Assembly (NCBI RefSeq): GCF_019891175.1
Contig: NZ_CP072600.1
Span: 1,054,001 to 1,118,000, forward strand
Length of the DNA stretch: 64,000 nt
Reading direction: 5' to 3'
Source: Leptothermofonsia sichuanensis E412
GTDB taxonomy: Bacteria > Cyanobacteriota > Cyanobacteriia > Leptolyngbyales > Leptolyngbyaceae
The notes under the pieces were generated by a model. It was not told the origin of the DNA, did no database searches, and saw only the letters and a list, made by a program, of their open reading frames with translations. The position numbers and the translations under genes are program-made. This document shows positions 46,329 through 54,841 of the stretch, piece by piece (position 1 is the first letter of the stretch; each line of letters starts with the position of its first letter).

Positions 46329-46369
46329 AAGTTCCTGTAACTGAAGATTGAGTGAATGACTATGAATGA

Positions 46370-46615
46370 CTAATTGTCAGCAGTCAGAACTGCCTGTCGT
46401 TCACGTAGCACTTCAAGATTAGCATCAATTTGAGCAAGGCTAGGTTCCAGAGCAGCCAGCGCCTGGGATTTCATCAGCTTGGCCCGTTGTGCCATTGATA
46501 ATGTGTCGTTGACTAATCGCTCCCGGTATTGCTCTAATTCGGCAATAATTTCAGTCAACTCTTCAAACGTAGCCTGCTCAATTGAGCGTGATTCTGTCTC
46601 GTTAGCGCTATCCAT
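46370..46615 (-). CDS. Small helical protein between pebB and the HEAT lyase
   Basis: 81 residues, mostly helical (FEELTEIIAELEQYRERLVN and LEPSLAQIDANLEVLRERQ), without cysteines. I do not recognise a family. It is transcribed with the HEAT lyase (41-base gap) and pebB (57-base gap) and may be an assembly or lyase partner protein. It could equally be a coiled-coil dimer of unrelated function. Confidence 0.6.
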   Translation of the reverse strand: MDSANETESRSIEQATFEELTEIIAELEQYRERLVNDTLSMAQRAKLMKSQALAALEPSLAQIDANLEVLRERQAVLTADN

Positions 46616-46672
46616 TGTGGTTTCTGATGGCTTCTAAACGTAGATTACTTGAACATTTGTGGATCAATTTTC

Positions 46673-47425
46673 TCAGATTCTGTCAACGATCGCCAGCTTT
46701 CGTTCCAAATCAAACAAGAACCCATGAATGTATTCTTCTGTCCATTCAGTTCCATAAAATCGCGTAAACATCCCCCGCGCCGGATCTTTTTCAGCTCGAT
46801 AGCGAATATAACGCAATTGAGCCTGTTCAATCTCTTTCAGGGCAGATGGATGAGCGATCGGTTCCGCCTGATCGACAAAGTCCAGATAAGCCTGGAGATA
46901 GTCTTTGAAGGCGGCAAATACATGGGTCTCTACAACCTTTGTTTGTTGGGGGCGCGTCCAAAGAAAGGCTGGAGAGAAGAAAGGGCGAGCCTCTTCAGGA
47001 AACTCACCCCCCCACGGCAACGTTGATTGGTAAGACTCAAAAATCGGCAGGATGGGCTGGGTATATTTTGCCTGATAGGTCGGGCTATCTCGAAACAGGG
47101 GTTGCATATCCAGGGCAATCAGATGCCCCCCTGGCAATGTGACCAGATCTGCGCCGAAAAAGGGCAAATCGTAGTTAAGATCGGGAAAAATCACAAAGTT
47201 CAAGACCTGTAGTGAAGAACCTCCCTGCACATGGGCAGCCCGAATCTGACGCAGTTTAGGAGCCTGAAAGCCATAGCTGGTCGTTAAAACTTCATCCTGG
47301 TGTTTGCCTTTGCCAACCATGGCAGACTTTGTCTTAAATCCGTCTGGAATTGGGTAAGGTTGCAAATCTAAGCGTTCCTGCAAAAGGGCGATCGCATAAT
47401 CCAAAAACGGCTGGTAGAGGGTCAT
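46673..47425 (-). CDS. pebB: Phycoerythrobilin:ferredoxin oxidoreductase PebB
   Basis: 250 residues from the ATG at 47425 ([12 protein letters not shown]). It converts 15,16-dihydrobiliverdin to phycoerythrobilin using ferredoxin. PebB hallmarks are [40 protein letters not shown] and the end [11 protein letters not shown]. It lies 38 bases downstream of pebA, with which it forms the two-step phycoerythrobilin pathway from biliverdin. Confidence 0.95.
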   Translation of the reverse strand: MTLYQPFLDYAIALLQERLDLQPYPIPDGFKTKSAMVGKGKHQDEVLTTSYGFQAPKLRQIRAAHVQGGSSLQVLNFVIFPDLNYDLPFFGADLVTLPGGHLIALDMQPLFRDSPTYQAKYTQPILPIFESYQSTLPWGGEFPEEARPFFSPAFLWTRPQQTKVVETHVFAAFKDYLQAYLDFVDQAEPIAHPSALKEIEQAQLRYIRYRAEKDPARGMFTRFYGTEWTEEYIHGFLFDLERKLAIVDRI

Positions 47426-47463
47426 AAGCAAACATCAGGTTGAAAGATCAAACCGGAGCCTAT

Positions 47464-48192
47464 TTACGGAATGGCTACAGATAAAGGCATTGCGTCTTCA
47501 AACAAAAACTCAAATAAAAATCTCTCTGCCCACTCATGCCCAAAATAGCTGCTGAATAGACCTGATGCCGGATCCCGATCTGCACTGTATTGATCGTAGT
47601 CTTTTTGAGCTTTTACAATGCGTTGGATGTCCTCTGGATCAGTCAAAGGAGTAGCCTTCTCCAGCAACTGCCAATAGAGATTCAAGTAATCCTTAAATGC
47701 TTCAAATACTCGCGTCTTCACAGTTGCTGCATCCGTTTTAGCAAACAGCAAGTACTTTGAGAAATACTGATTGGCGTCGTAAAATTTCATTTCCAAATTT
47801 TGCGCCAGATCCGGGTAGCGATCGTGTAATGCCTTCAGGGGATGGATATACTTTGCCAGATAGTCACTATCCTGAAACAGGGGCTGAAAATCCATCACAA
47901 TCAGGTTTTTGACCTGCCCAAAGGAGAGAAAGTCAACTCCCAGCAACGGCAAATCATAGTGGTGACTGGGATAAATGACGCTATTAAGAATTTGAGCGCT
48001 TGCTCCTGCATCAATATAGGTGTAGCGAATTTTTCGGAATTCAGAGCATTGATAACACCAGCTTCGGATGACAGCAGGATTTCTACCTCGATCGCTCACC
48101 TGAAACTCTAATCCCGCTGGAATTGAACGGCTTTGTAAATCAAACCTTTGAAACAGCGACTGCTCTAAATAGTCAAGAAAAGGCTGATACAT
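47464..48192 (-). CDS. pebA: 15,16-dihydrobiliverdin:ferredoxin oxidoreductase PebA
   Basis: 242 residues from the ATG at 48192 (MYQPFLDYLEQSL); a start twelve codons upstream is unlikely because it lies in a weak context. It reduces biliverdin IXalpha to 15,16-dihydrobiliverdin. Family blocks: IRYTYIDAGASAQILNSVIY, LPLLGVDFLSFG, DFQPLFQDSDYLAKYI, YSADRDPASGLFSSYFGHEW. It is paired with pebB downstream. Confidence 0.95.
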   Translation of the reverse strand: MYQPFLDYLEQSLFQRFDLQSRSIPAGLEFQVSDRGRNPAVIRSWCYQCSEFRKIRYTYIDAGASAQILNSVIYPSHHYDLPLLGVDFLSFGQVKNLIVMDFQPLFQDSDYLAKYIHPLKALHDRYPDLAQNLEMKFYDANQYFSKYLLFAKTDAATVKTRVFEAFKDYLNLYWQLLEKATPLTDPEDIQRIVKAQKDYDQYSADRDPASGLFSSYFGHEWAERFLFEFLFEDAMPLSVAIP

Positions 48193-48321
48193 ATGAGAGA
48201 CTTTACATTTCGATGCTCCAAAATACAAAATTCATCAATCCACCGTCTCAAATATGAGAAACAAAGTAACAATTGTTAATATGATTAATGAAGCACAAAT
48301 TTTCCGGCGCAGTCTGTTCGA

Positions 48322-48888
48322 TTAAGACGCTCTGGATAGATTGTGTTGGATCATTGCAGCCAGATCTGCATCAGAAACCCAGCGTCGCTCAGAGCAGTAA
48401 GTCATCAAATAAACCCCATTGACCATTCGCACGGTGCTGACGCGGACTCGAAAATTATCGGTAATAAACCAGCAACGTTCCTGCCCCTGGTTGCTTTCAT
48501 AGTCAGTATCAATGGTCAAAATGTTATCGCGCCCGAACCAGTAGTGGCTGATCACGGGAATCTTCTCCACGTATCCCTGGTTACGGAGTAGCCTGCCAGA
48601 CTGTCCCGTTTCATCGTCGGGTATATCCACCAGCACCGCCGCCTGATCGGGATTGGGAGCCTGATTTGCGTCGTGGGGTTGCCACATAAAACTCGCTCCT
48701 CCACGGGCGATCGCCGGATCAACCCCCTGGGCCTCACACACTAATGCAATGCGGGGATCGTCTGCTTCGACCACTTCAACATAGAGCTTAGATTCCCCTG
48801 ATTCATCGGTCACGGCATCAAAATGATGGACTGTGCGTTGGGTAAACCAGACTCCCTCACTCTTACGGAAAAAGTCCATCATGGTCAT
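48322..48888 (-). CDS. CpeS/CpcS-type phycobiliprotein lyase
   Basis: 188 residues from the ATG at 48888 (MTMMDFFRKSEGVWF); a TTG five codons earlier is also open. The lipocalin-like fold is marked by the N-terminal GVWFTQRTVHH motif and the later LLRNQGYVEKIPVISHYWFG and WFITDNFRVRVSTVRM blocks. These lyases attach bilins to Cys-84-equivalent positions. This is the second CpeS-type gene of the window (see 60303); sitting next to pebAB it may correspond to CpeU or CpcS. Confidence 0.87.
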   Translation of the reverse strand: MTMMDFFRKSEGVWFTQRTVHHFDAVTDESGESKLYVEVVEADDPRIALVCEAQGVDPAIARGGASFMWQPHDANQAPNPDQAAVLVDIPDDETGQSGRLLRNQGYVEKIPVISHYWFGRDNILTIDTDYESNQGQERCWFITDNFRVRVSTVRMVNGVYLMTYCSERRWVSDADLAAMIQHNLSRAS

Positions 48889-49074
48889 CGAGGGAACAAA
48901 CAAAATGAGTACCTCAACAAAACAAAATCGTAATAAGTTACAATTTTAGACTGTAGATGATGCCAGTTTCAATTGCTCTTAAACCACATTGAAAACTGTG
49001 CTACCTGTAAAAAGACAGTCAAAAAACAACTGTAAAAACGTTTCGCAAAAATATTTCTACTCCTCTACAGCATC

Positions 49075-49908
49075 ATGTCACATACAGCATCATGGTCTCA
49101 GCCGATGCTTGCCCAAAGAAATTATCAAACACCCCAGAATATACTGGCTGTCCTCAAAGCAGGATTTGATTTGAGCCAGGAAGATTTGTATCAGTTTAAT
49201 CTCAGTGGTTTTGATCTGCAAACCGTTAACTTAAGTCGGGCAACGCTTGTTCGCGCTGACTTAAATCGTGCAAACCTCAGTCATGCGAATCTACAGGATG
49301 CCGATTTGCGGGGAGCAAGCCTGTGTCTTGCGATTTTGCGCCACGCAAATTTACAGGGAGCCTGTTTGTACAGAGCCGATTTAAGGGGAGCTGATTTAAG
49401 GGGAGCCAATTTAACGGACACAAAACTGCAATGGGTTCGATATGACAGTCAAACCTTGTTCCCAGAAGGGTTCTCCTATAAGGGGTGTGGGGCAATTGGT
49501 CCGGGTGCCAACTTAAACGGAGCCGCACTGAATACAGCAAACCTGCGCTATTGTGACTTGAAAGGCGCAAGTTTACTGGGAGCCTATCTGGGAGGCAGTG
49601 ATCTGACCGGCGCAAATTTGCACGGAGCACGTCTGGTTCAGGCAGATTTGCGAGGAGCCATTTTAACAGGGGCTTTTTTACGCAATGCCCGGTTGAATGG
49701 GGCAAACCTGGCGGGTGTAGATCTGCGGGCGGCTGATTTAACGGATGTGGAGTTTGAGCAGTTTGAAAGCATCGCCGGAGCGGACTTTACTTTAGTTCAA
49801 GGATTAAGTACAGAGATGCGATCGCGTTTACTTCAATACCCACCCCAGGAGTTGGAAACGGTTCATCCCCTGACCCTCAAAACCACCCTTCAGAGTCTGA
49901 GGGGCTAG
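49075..49908 (+). CDS. Pentapeptide-repeat protein
   Basis: 277 residues. Residues about 55-230 consist of A(D/N)LxG-type pentapeptides (ADLRGADLRGANLTDTKL, ANLHGARLVQADLRGAIL) that form a right-handed quadrilateral helix. An N-terminal helical region (residues 15-40) and a non-repeat C-terminus of about 45 residues are present. Such proteins are abundant in cyanobacteria and their role is mostly unknown. The stop codon TAG is the first three bases of a mobile repeat. Confidence 0.88.
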   Translation: MSHTASWSQPMLAQRNYQTPQNILAVLKAGFDLSQEDLYQFNLSGFDLQTVNLSRATLVRADLNRANLSHANLQDADLRGASLCLAILRHANLQGACLYRADLRGADLRGANLTDTKLQWVRYDSQTLFPEGFSYKGCGAIGPGANLNGAALNTANLRYCDLKGASLLGAYLGGSDLTGANLHGARLVQADLRGAILTGAFLRNARLNGANLAGVDLRAADLTDVEFEQFESIAGADFTLVQGLSTEMRSRLLQYPPQELETVHPLTLKTTLQSLRG

Positions 49909-50002
49909 TGGTTTGTCAACTTTCTAGTTGTAAGTCTGGGATCAGAAAGAGATTATCATTTTGGGGTTTTCAACCCACAAAACAATTCCTGACAGACCAC
50001 TA
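49906..50002. repeat. MITE-like element, family C, complete copy
   Basis: 97 bases with the terminal inverted repeats TAGTGGTTTGTCA and TGACAGACCACTA (one mismatch over 13). The ends start with TA, as for TA-targeting elements. Related: 36063-36173 and a single end at 57388-57415. The element provides the stop codon of the pentapeptide gene. Confidence 0.75.
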
Positions 50003-50136
50003 ATACAGGTTGGCGAAAATAACCCGCCAGTTTTAGGTTGAACCACAAAGACACAAAGCGTACCAAGAAAGTTTGTGTTTTTGTGGTGAAAAACGTCTGC
50101 CACAATGCACTAGTGAACTTAAAAAAAGAGCACTTT

Positions 50137-50352
50137 CTATTCTCCAGAAGATTTAGTTGCCGTCCAGCCGTGTTTCAAGAGTGCCAGAAACGTAGCAATT
50201 CCCTTAGAAAACCCCTCTGGATCTGGTAGAACATATTGGGGGAACTCTTCGTAAGGACGCCAGGGTTCTGAAGAGTTATGTCGCAGGTATAAGGCGCGAT
50301 CATCCCCTTCTAATTTCCAGAGCATTTGACCCCCCATTGGTATCTCAGCCAT
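50137..50352 (-). CDS. Small conserved cyanobacterial protein
   Basis: 71 residues: MAEIPMGGQMLWKLEG, then LYLRHNSSEPWRPYEEFP and LPDPEGFSKGIATFLALLK. Soluble, aromatic-rich. I recall proteins of this type as hypothetical in cyanobacteria, without a function. It stands alone between two palindromic repeats. Confidence 0.55.
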   Translation of the reverse strand: MAEIPMGGQMLWKLEGDDRALYLRHNSSEPWRPYEEFPQYVLPDPEGFSKGIATFLALLKHGWTATKSSGE

Positions 50353-50573
50353 AGTATTTTCCTCTAGATTTAATGGAATACAGCAGCACTGTACCTTTTC
50401 CTATCAATACAACCTCTAGCATTAATTTTCCATAAGCAGCAGCTCATTTCTGTAGACATATTTACCAAAGTGTGGTTAAAAACTTCCTTTTAACCGGGTT
50501 GAGGCTGTAAGATTCCCCTGAGCACTCAAGCGACATTCATCCGCCATGCCCCAACCACATGGTCAACTTTTGC

Positions 50574-50653
50574 GGCGTTGCTGAATCTGGATATGAAAAA
50601 GGCGCAGGATGAATTGAAACTTTGTTCCAATTCATCCTGCTTTTCAGCAACGC
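50574..50653. repeat. MITE-like palindromic repeat, family A, copy 3
   Basis: GCGTTGCTGAATCTGG at the left and TTCAGCAACGC at the right, with inner arms CAGGATGAATTGAAAC and GTTCCAATTCATCCTG. It ends one base before the stop codon of the HEAT gene that follows, the same placement as copy 1 at mnmG. The rest of 50353-50573 has no gene. Confidence 0.78.
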
Positions 50654-50654
50654 G

Positions 50655-51314
50655 CTATGGTAGTAGATCTTCCATTGCAGCCCCCACCACTTGATGATTG
50701 GAGTCCTGCCGTAATCGGGCTAGTGCTTCCTTTGCGGCTGGTGCCTCAAAGTGCTTCAGGGCATGGGCAACCCTGGTTCGGACATAATCAAATCTGGAAT
50801 TTGTCAAAGCCAGGAGCTGAGACAAAGCGATTTCAGCCAGATGGGAATTTGCCAATGTCCCTAACCCTTCAATAGAAGCTTCCTGGACAGCCGCATCGTC
50901 ACTTTCTATCCCCACAATGCAAACTTCCAGAATTTCTTCATGACATTCCATTTCGGTCAAAGCCGCCAGAATGCTGCGGCGTACTAACCAGTGATCATCC
51001 GTGACAAATGTATGCACCAGATGGGATGCGGAAACTTTACCAAATAGAGATAGAGAATTCGCTGCTTCCGCCCGTACATTCGGAGTGTTGTCAAATCTTA
51101 TAATTTGAAGCAGGCTGGCAAAGGATTCCGGGGTTTGCTGTCTACCGAATTCTCTTGCAACAAACGTTCGCACTAAAAATTCTGGATCCTGGATATGTCT
51201 GGTCAGGAGAGGAACAGCAATATCAGAAGAATAGTCTTTAAGCGCAGAGATTGCTTTGAGCCGGTATTGAAAGTCTGAGTTTTGCAGGTTGGTTTCGATC
51301 TGAATGAGGTTCAT
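50655..51314 (-). CDS. HEAT-repeat protein near phycobilisome genes (CpcF/lyase-like)
   Basis: 219 residues of HEAT/PBS-lyase repeats (YRLKAISALKDYSSDIAVPL, VRAEAANSLSLFGKVSASHL, WLVRRSILAALTEMECHEEI, VRTRVAHALKHFEAPAAKEA). Its length and N-terminus resemble CpcF or related bilin-lyase subunits, which need a CpcE-type partner. No CpcE is next to it, but the CpeF-like protein lies 4 kb downstream. It is divergent from the orphan phycobiliprotein-like gene, which could be its target (inference). Confidence 0.65.
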   Translation of the reverse strand: MNLIQIETNLQNSDFQYRLKAISALKDYSSDIAVPLLTRHIQDPEFLVRTFVAREFGRQQTPESFASLLQIIRFDNTPNVRAEAANSLSLFGKVSASHLVHTFVTDDHWLVRRSILAALTEMECHEEILEVCIVGIESDDAAVQEASIEGLGTLANSHLAEIALSQLLALTNSRFDYVRTRVAHALKHFEAPAAKEALARLRQDSNHQVVGAAMEDLLP

Positions 51315-51506
51315 AGTGAGCGCAAATCATGTCAGTTGCCCGTTTTATAGCAGTCCTAAATCAGTTGTGAGAGTGAGAGGCTTTATGAGAAAAGATTCCC
51401 CAGGAATCCTTTCTCACAATCCAGATAGGATCGCTATAACTGGAAGAAAATAGCTTGAGGAAATTGAGGGTGTGGGTAAAGGTGTGGGAAAATGAAGATC
51501 CTCCAA

Positions 51507-51555
51507 CTTTACCATTCTTTCTTTTTGGGTTTGTCCATCTTGGGTTTGTCCATCT
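51507..51555. promoter_or_regulatory. Repeat-containing region upstream of the phycobiliprotein-like gene
   Basis: CTTTACCATTC at 51507-51517 matches the CcaR G-box CTTTNCNATTT in 10 of 11 positions. Directly downstream an exact 15-base tandem repeat, TGGGTTTGTCCATCT twice, runs from 51526 to 51555, ending 24 bases before the ATG. Either could be regulatory. Confidence 0.35.
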
Positions 51556-51579
51556 CTATTCTTATCTTAAGTTTCTACA

Positions 51580-52161
51580 ATGACAACTCCACAGCTCAGT
51601 GAAAAAGCTCGAGAACTGATCCCAAAAGCCCGAATTGTTAGTTTTGTTACCTGGCAGGATACCCATTCGGCTGAAGCCATTCAGTGTTTTCAAACGGCTG
51701 ACGATCAGGGTCGGTATCTGACGGATGAGGATTTACAGTTAATTCAGCAACAGGCTCCACGGACCGCAGGACTTGTTCCAATCGCACAGGAGTTGCGCGA
51801 TCGCGCGAACGAAATCGTAGAAGAAGCCAGAATCCAGGTATTAAACCAATTTCCTGCCATTACTCAACCAGGAGGAAGCCTTTATCCCAATGAACGGGCA
51901 AGTGCCTGCTGGCGAGATTTCTGGCATTTCCTGCGCTGCGTTACCTATGGTATCGCCGGGCATCGTACTGACTATACCAGCCAGGAAGGAGTGCACTACA
52001 TGGGTCTGCTCTATGAAGAATTGCAAGTACCCTTAGATGCCATGATAGTTGGGCTGGAAGGAATTAAGGCTGCCAGCCTGAGGCGGTTGAATTCAGAGCA
52101 ACAGGTCTTAATTGCGCCTTATTTTAATCATTTAATCGAGCGATTGAATGTTTTGCTTTAA
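51580..52161 (+). CDS. Orphan phycobiliprotein-like protein
   Basis: 193 residues with the phycobiliprotein (globin-like) fold. The motif ACWRDFWHFLRCVTYGI aligns with the KCxRDxxYYLRxVTYC region of phycocyanin and allophycocyanin. Cys-110 is at the bilin-binding position equivalent to Cys-84, and the conserved Arg-Asp pair follows. Further typical segments are HRTDYTSQEGVHYMGLLYEE and VPLDAMIVGLEGIK. It is too divergent to be a standard alpha or beta subunit and has no partner gene. It may be an energy-trapping or signalling phycobiliprotein, or a chaperone-like relative. Confidence 0.78.
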   Translation: MTTPQLSEKARELIPKARIVSFVTWQDTHSAEAIQCFQTADDQGRYLTDEDLQLIQQQAPRTAGLVPIAQELRDRANEIVEEARIQVLNQFPAITQPGGSLYPNERASACWRDFWHFLRCVTYGIAGHRTDYTSQEGVHYMGLLYEELQVPLDAMIVGLEGIKAASLRRLNSEQQVLIAPYFNHLIERLNVLL

Positions 52162-52341
52162 TTCTGAGCAATTTTAGAAACTATTTGTAAACCAGTGTTA
52201 AATTCATCCAGATGTTTACAGCTCAAAGGGTTCGAGATTCAGGTCATTTGTTCCATAACACCTTGAATTCCTCACTTATCAGGATATTTACATTCGTTTA
52301 CAAAAAATTTCTTGGGACTGACGCCGTTTGCAGACGGCTCT

Positions 52342-54669
52342 TCATTCTGGATCACCAATCACTACTGGGAACCTGGAGGGATTGGACGGAAGCGATACCA
52401 GGCAAATGGTACCTTTACCAACTTCGCTGGTGATATGAATCGTGCCTTGATGTAAATCAATGCACTTTTTGACCACGACTAAACCCAGTCCACTGCCAGA
52501 AATTGATCGAACATTTTTACCCCGATGAAATGGTTCAAACAAATGGGACTGGTCGTCTTGCGGAATCCCAATTCCCTGATCTTCAACCTGAAGTAAAACC
52601 CGATTAGATTGAAAAATCAGGCTTAAATGAATGGTTCCGCCCTGAGGAGAATATTTAATGGCATTGGATAGCAAATTGGTCAGGATTGAAGTCACTAGCT
52701 TTTCATCTAAATAAACTGGAACCACCTTTCCTTCACAGGTGAAGGTGAGTACATGCTGTGTGCCAGCATTGAGCCGCATTTCCTCAACCAGTTTGTGACA
52801 GAGAGTTTCTAAATTAAACAAGCCTGGACTAAACGTCAGTTTGCCTGCTTCAGCTCGATTGATGGTCAGGATATCGTCCAGCAACTGCACCATATTTCTG
52901 ACTGAATCCTGAATCCGATGCAGGTTTCGCAATCGTTTTTCGGCGTTGGTCCATTCATCCTGACAGGTTTCTAACACCTGAGCGGCAGCTAAAGTTGTGC
53001 TGAGGGGAGTGCGAAACTCATGGGATGCCATCGAAAAAAAGCGAGTTTTCAGGATACTCAATTCCTTCTCTCGTTCCAGTGCTGACCGAATTTCGTCCAG
53101 TCGTTTGCGTTCTGTGATGTCACGAGCGTTGACTATAATGCGGAGGGACTCACCACTATCGACAAAGGGCTGGCTCACAGCTTCTAAGATGTGCCAGGAA
53201 CTATCATGGTGAAGGCTACGGAACTCGATCGGACGCCTCAGTTCCAGAGGTTGCTCTATGCTGATCAGGTGATCGCGCGTAGTTACCCAATCGTCTGGAT
53301 GAATGAATTCAGCAACGTTCTTACCAACCAGATCAGCAACACTATATCCTAAAATTTTTTCGACTGAAGGACTGACGTAGCCGATCGCCCCATCCGGTCC
53401 AAGAATCATGATGATATCTAGGGCATTTTCAATCAGCGATCGAAAGCGTTCTTCACTTTGTCGCAGGGCCTGTTCTGCCAGATGCACCTGTTCTGCCTGG
53501 CGCTTTTGTTCAGTTACATCGGCAATAACCGCCACCAGACCACTGATTTGTTCATCACTATCACGCAGGGGAGCCGCAGAAAAGATAATGTCGATCAGTG
53601 TTCCATCTTTCCGCTTTTGCCGAAATTCGGATTGAAAGTAAGTTGCACCCTGTAAAACTCTGGACTGGAGGGTGGCACAGTCTGATTCTGGATCCTCTAA
53701 ACATAACGGGTTAGGGCGATCGATCACCTCCGCCTCTGTCCAACCAAACATCTGTTCTGCGGCGGGATTCCAAATCTGGACGTTTCCCTCCCGGTTCAGC
53801 ATGATAATGGCACGCGGAGAGGCAATCACCAACGCTTGCAGGGTATCATTTGTGCGGCGCAGGGCGGCTTCGGATCGTTGACGTTCTGCAATTTCTACCC
53901 GTAAAGAAGCATTGGCAGCCGCAAGTTCTGCGGTGCGTTGTTGGACGCGGCATTCTAACTCGGCATTAAGTTGCTGAAGTTGGTTGTAAAGTTCAGATTG
54001 CTGAATGGCGATCGCAACCTGGGTAGCAAGATGCTGCATCAACTCCACTTCCCAATCTTCCCACTTGCGGGGACGGCTACACTGGTGGGCAATTAAAAGT
54101 CCCCAGAGGTAAGAGGCAGTAGCACCATTTGTCTGTGAATTCCCGGCTTCACTGTCCCGATTTTCCTGAATGATCGGAACAACTAATTTTGCCTGAACTC
54201 CAAACTGCTTGACAAAATCTGCCAGGCAGGGTTCAACATCTGTCTGGTCGATTTGGGTAATTGTGCGTGTTTTTCCCAGTGAGTACGCCTGGTGGTATTC
54301 TTGAGGAAATACCTCCGGTGGAAAGGTTTGCCCTAAAACTTCAGGATAGGGCGGTAATACGGTTTCATAGATAGCGCTGCCTGTGCCATCGTTCCAGAGT
54401 CGATAAATCAGAACGCGATCGGCTTGAAGAAAAGATTGAACTTCTGAAACCGTGGTTGCCATAACTTCATCCACATCCAGAGACTTCCGAATGTGTTGAG
54501 CAATCTGATTAACCAGGCGTTCCCGATTCGTTTGCTGCTGTAGCATGGTTTCGACCCGGCGCCGGGTCGTTTTTTGCTTGAAGTACCAGTAAACAGCCAG
54601 CAAAAATAAACTGCCTGAAACAGCAACAATTACAATCAGTTCAGGATAATTCAATCGGGGAATGATCAT
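52342..54669 (-). CDS. Membrane GAF-PAS-PAS histidine kinase (CcaS-like architecture)
   Basis: 775 residues. One membrane helix (residues 9-30), a phytochrome-type GAF domain (about 55-235), two PAS domains (about 280-390 and 405-525), HisKA with the phospho-His in SMASHEFRTPLS (H550) and HATPase (NLLSNAIKYSPQGG, SGSGLGLVVVKK). This is the order found in the green/red sensor CcaS. In the GAF domain Cys-148 of EPCLADFVKQFGV is where the bilin cysteine of cyanobacteriochromes lies, but the next residue is Leu, not the usual His. LWGLLIAHQCSRPRKWEDWE is the conserved GAF end. It may sense light colour and phosphorylate the CcaR-like regulator, or be an unrelated GAF kinase. Confidence 0.8.
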   Translation of the reverse strand: MIIPRLNYPELIVIVAVSGSLFLLAVYWYFKQKTTRRRVETMLQQQTNRERLVNQIAQHIRKSLDVDEVMATTVSEVQSFLQADRVLIYRLWNDGTGSAIYETVLPPYPEVLGQTFPPEVFPQEYHQAYSLGKTRTITQIDQTDVEPCLADFVKQFGVQAKLVVPIIQENRDSEAGNSQTNGATASYLWGLLIAHQCSRPRKWEDWEVELMQHLATQVAIAIQQSELYNQLQQLNAELECRVQQRTAELAAANASLRVEIAERQRSEAALRRTNDTLQALVIASPRAIIMLNREGNVQIWNPAAEQMFGWTEAEVIDRPNPLCLEDPESDCATLQSRVLQGATYFQSEFRQKRKDGTLIDIIFSAAPLRDSDEQISGLVAVIADVTEQKRQAEQVHLAEQALRQSEERFRSLIENALDIIMILGPDGAIGYVSPSVEKILGYSVADLVGKNVAEFIHPDDWVTTRDHLISIEQPLELRRPIEFRSLHHDSSWHILEAVSQPFVDSGESLRIIVNARDITERKRLDEIRSALEREKELSILKTRFFSMASHEFRTPLSTTLAAAQVLETCQDEWTNAEKRLRNLHRIQDSVRNMVQLLDDILTINRAEAGKLTFSPGLFNLETLCHKLVEEMRLNAGTQHVLTFTCEGKVVPVYLDEKLVTSILTNLLSNAIKYSPQGGTIHLSLIFQSNRVLLQVEDQGIGIPQDDQSHLFEPFHRGKNVRSISGSGLGLVVVKKCIDLHQGTIHITSEVGKGTICLVSLPSNPSRFPVVIGDPE

Positions 54670-54841
54670 AGAGATAAGCCGATCACTACCGAAATTATCT
54701 CTTTGCTACTGGTGGTTGATCAATAGAAGGTTGCTGTACCAGGGAACGCTGCAAATTCAAGCTTCTCTGAACGAGAGAGGTTTCAGGCAATAAGTTACAC
54801 ATCCATTCATAGATGTTGATTGCATCTTTTGCCCCCTGGCT

